A stretch of 5,062 nt of DNA from Desulfobacterales bacterium (GTDB lineage: Bacteria; Desulfobacterota; DSM-4660; Desulfatiglandales; Desulfatiglandaceae): positions 1-5,062 of the forward strand of contig JAKLQB010000829.1 of the NCBI GenBank assembly GCA_022013615.1, in the 5' to 3' direction. This document shows, piece after piece, positions 4,971 to 5,062 of the stretch (the stretch's first letter is position 1; every line of letters starts with the position of its first letter). A model generated the notes under the pieces. That model saw nothing but the letters and a program-made list of their open reading frames with translations. It did not search any database and was not told the DNA's origin. A program made the position numbers and the translations under genes.

Positions 4971-4986
4971 TCACGCCTTGGCGTGA
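4971..4986. repeat. Hairpin TCACGCC-TT-GGCGTGA abutting the right inverted arm
   Basis: Perfect 7-bp stems at 4971-4977 and 4980-4986 are separated by TT. It lies after the 43-codon frame and an 8-T run, and its last base touches the right arm (4987). The T run is on the wrong side for an intrinsic terminator in the plus direction, and the minus direction gives an A run instead. It is therefore probably a structural part of the inverted element rather than a terminator. Confidence 0.6.
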
Positions 4987-4989
4987 TTG

Positions 4990-5024
4990 GACGTTCGATG
5001 TTCGATGTTCGACGTTCATCTTTC
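4990..5024. repeat. Tandem 7-bp repeat, GACGTTC/GATGTTC type (right copy)
   Basis: The units GACGTTC, GATGTTC, GATGTTC and GACGTTC, plus the degenerate ATCTTTC, mirror the first units of the left tract exactly. Confidence 0.85.
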
Positions 5025-5062
5025 AACAACCGTTGACGGGACCATGCCCCGAAGGCATACTG

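Larger units (their letters stand above)
4736..5062. repeat. Large inverted repeat, perfect 76-bp arms around a 175-bp centre
   Basis: The left arm at 4736-4811 and the right arm at 4987-5062 are exact reverse complements. The right arm ends at the last base of the window, so the true repeat may be longer. The left arm begins 11 bp after the YitT stop codon. Each arm holds a small hairpin (ATGCC-TTCGG-GGCAT at 4740-4754, and its mirror) and a run of 7-bp repeats. A mobile or formerly mobile element is likely; no transposase is present. Confidence 0.85.

Noticed and set aside
4774..5024. CRISPR array
   Set aside because: The repeats are 7 bp, contiguous and without spacers, so this is a short tandem repeat inside an inverted element.
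4317..5029. Long minus-strand frames (165 and 215 aa) across the heptamer repeats
   Set aside because: They run antisense to the DUF2179 fragment and through period-7 repeats, which give open repetitive frames in any phase.

Overview
The window looks like chromosomal or metagenomic DNA from a Gram-negative bacterium, most likely of the Desulfobacterota (deltaproteobacterial) type. The reasons are a small exosortase-sorted (PEP-CTERM-like) protein behind a near-consensus sigma-54 promoter, a DUF1786 protein, a dipeptide/oligopeptide-type ABC solute-binding protein, and period-7 GAACRTC repeats beside a four-helix-bundle-like fragment. The taxon is an inference; no rRNA or marker gene is present.

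Layout. (1) 1-1188, minus strand: the first 396 codons of a family 5 extracytoplasmic solute-binding protein that runs off the left edge. (2) 1189-1770: a long gene-poor upstream region. It holds a 16-bp direct repeat, a possible promoter, a GTACCAG/CTGGTAC palindrome and a 226-bp MITE-like element with 34-bp terminal inverted repeats. (3) 1771-2663, minus strand: what looks like one small-protein operon. In transcription order it has a sigma-54 promoter, a 63-aa minimal PEP-CTERM-like protein, a 47-aa protein with a good ribosome binding site, a weak 38-aa ORF, a fold-back sequence and an intrinsic terminator. (4) 2918-4286, minus strand: an intact DUF1786 protein with an actin/Hsp70-like ATPase fold signature, preceded by only the N-terminal third of a 3-hydroxyisobutyrate dehydrogenase-family gene. 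(5) 4386-4724, plus strand: the cytoplasmic DUF2179 tail of a YitT-family membrane protein without its membrane domain. (6) 4736-5062: two perfect 76-bp inverted arms with period-7 repeats around a 43-codon four-helix-bundle-like fragment. The right arm reaches the last base of the window.

How the parts fit. The left gene is probably the first gene of a nutrient-uptake operon. The central small operon is the most unusual part: its leading protein is almost nothing but a signal peptide plus a sorting tail, and sigma-54 control agrees with the known link between PEP-CTERM systems and the sigma-54-dependent regulator PrsR. The right third shows decay: two genes truncated at opposite ends lie next to a repeat-rich inverted element, which suggests past rearrangement. 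DUF1786 is the only complete larger gene there.
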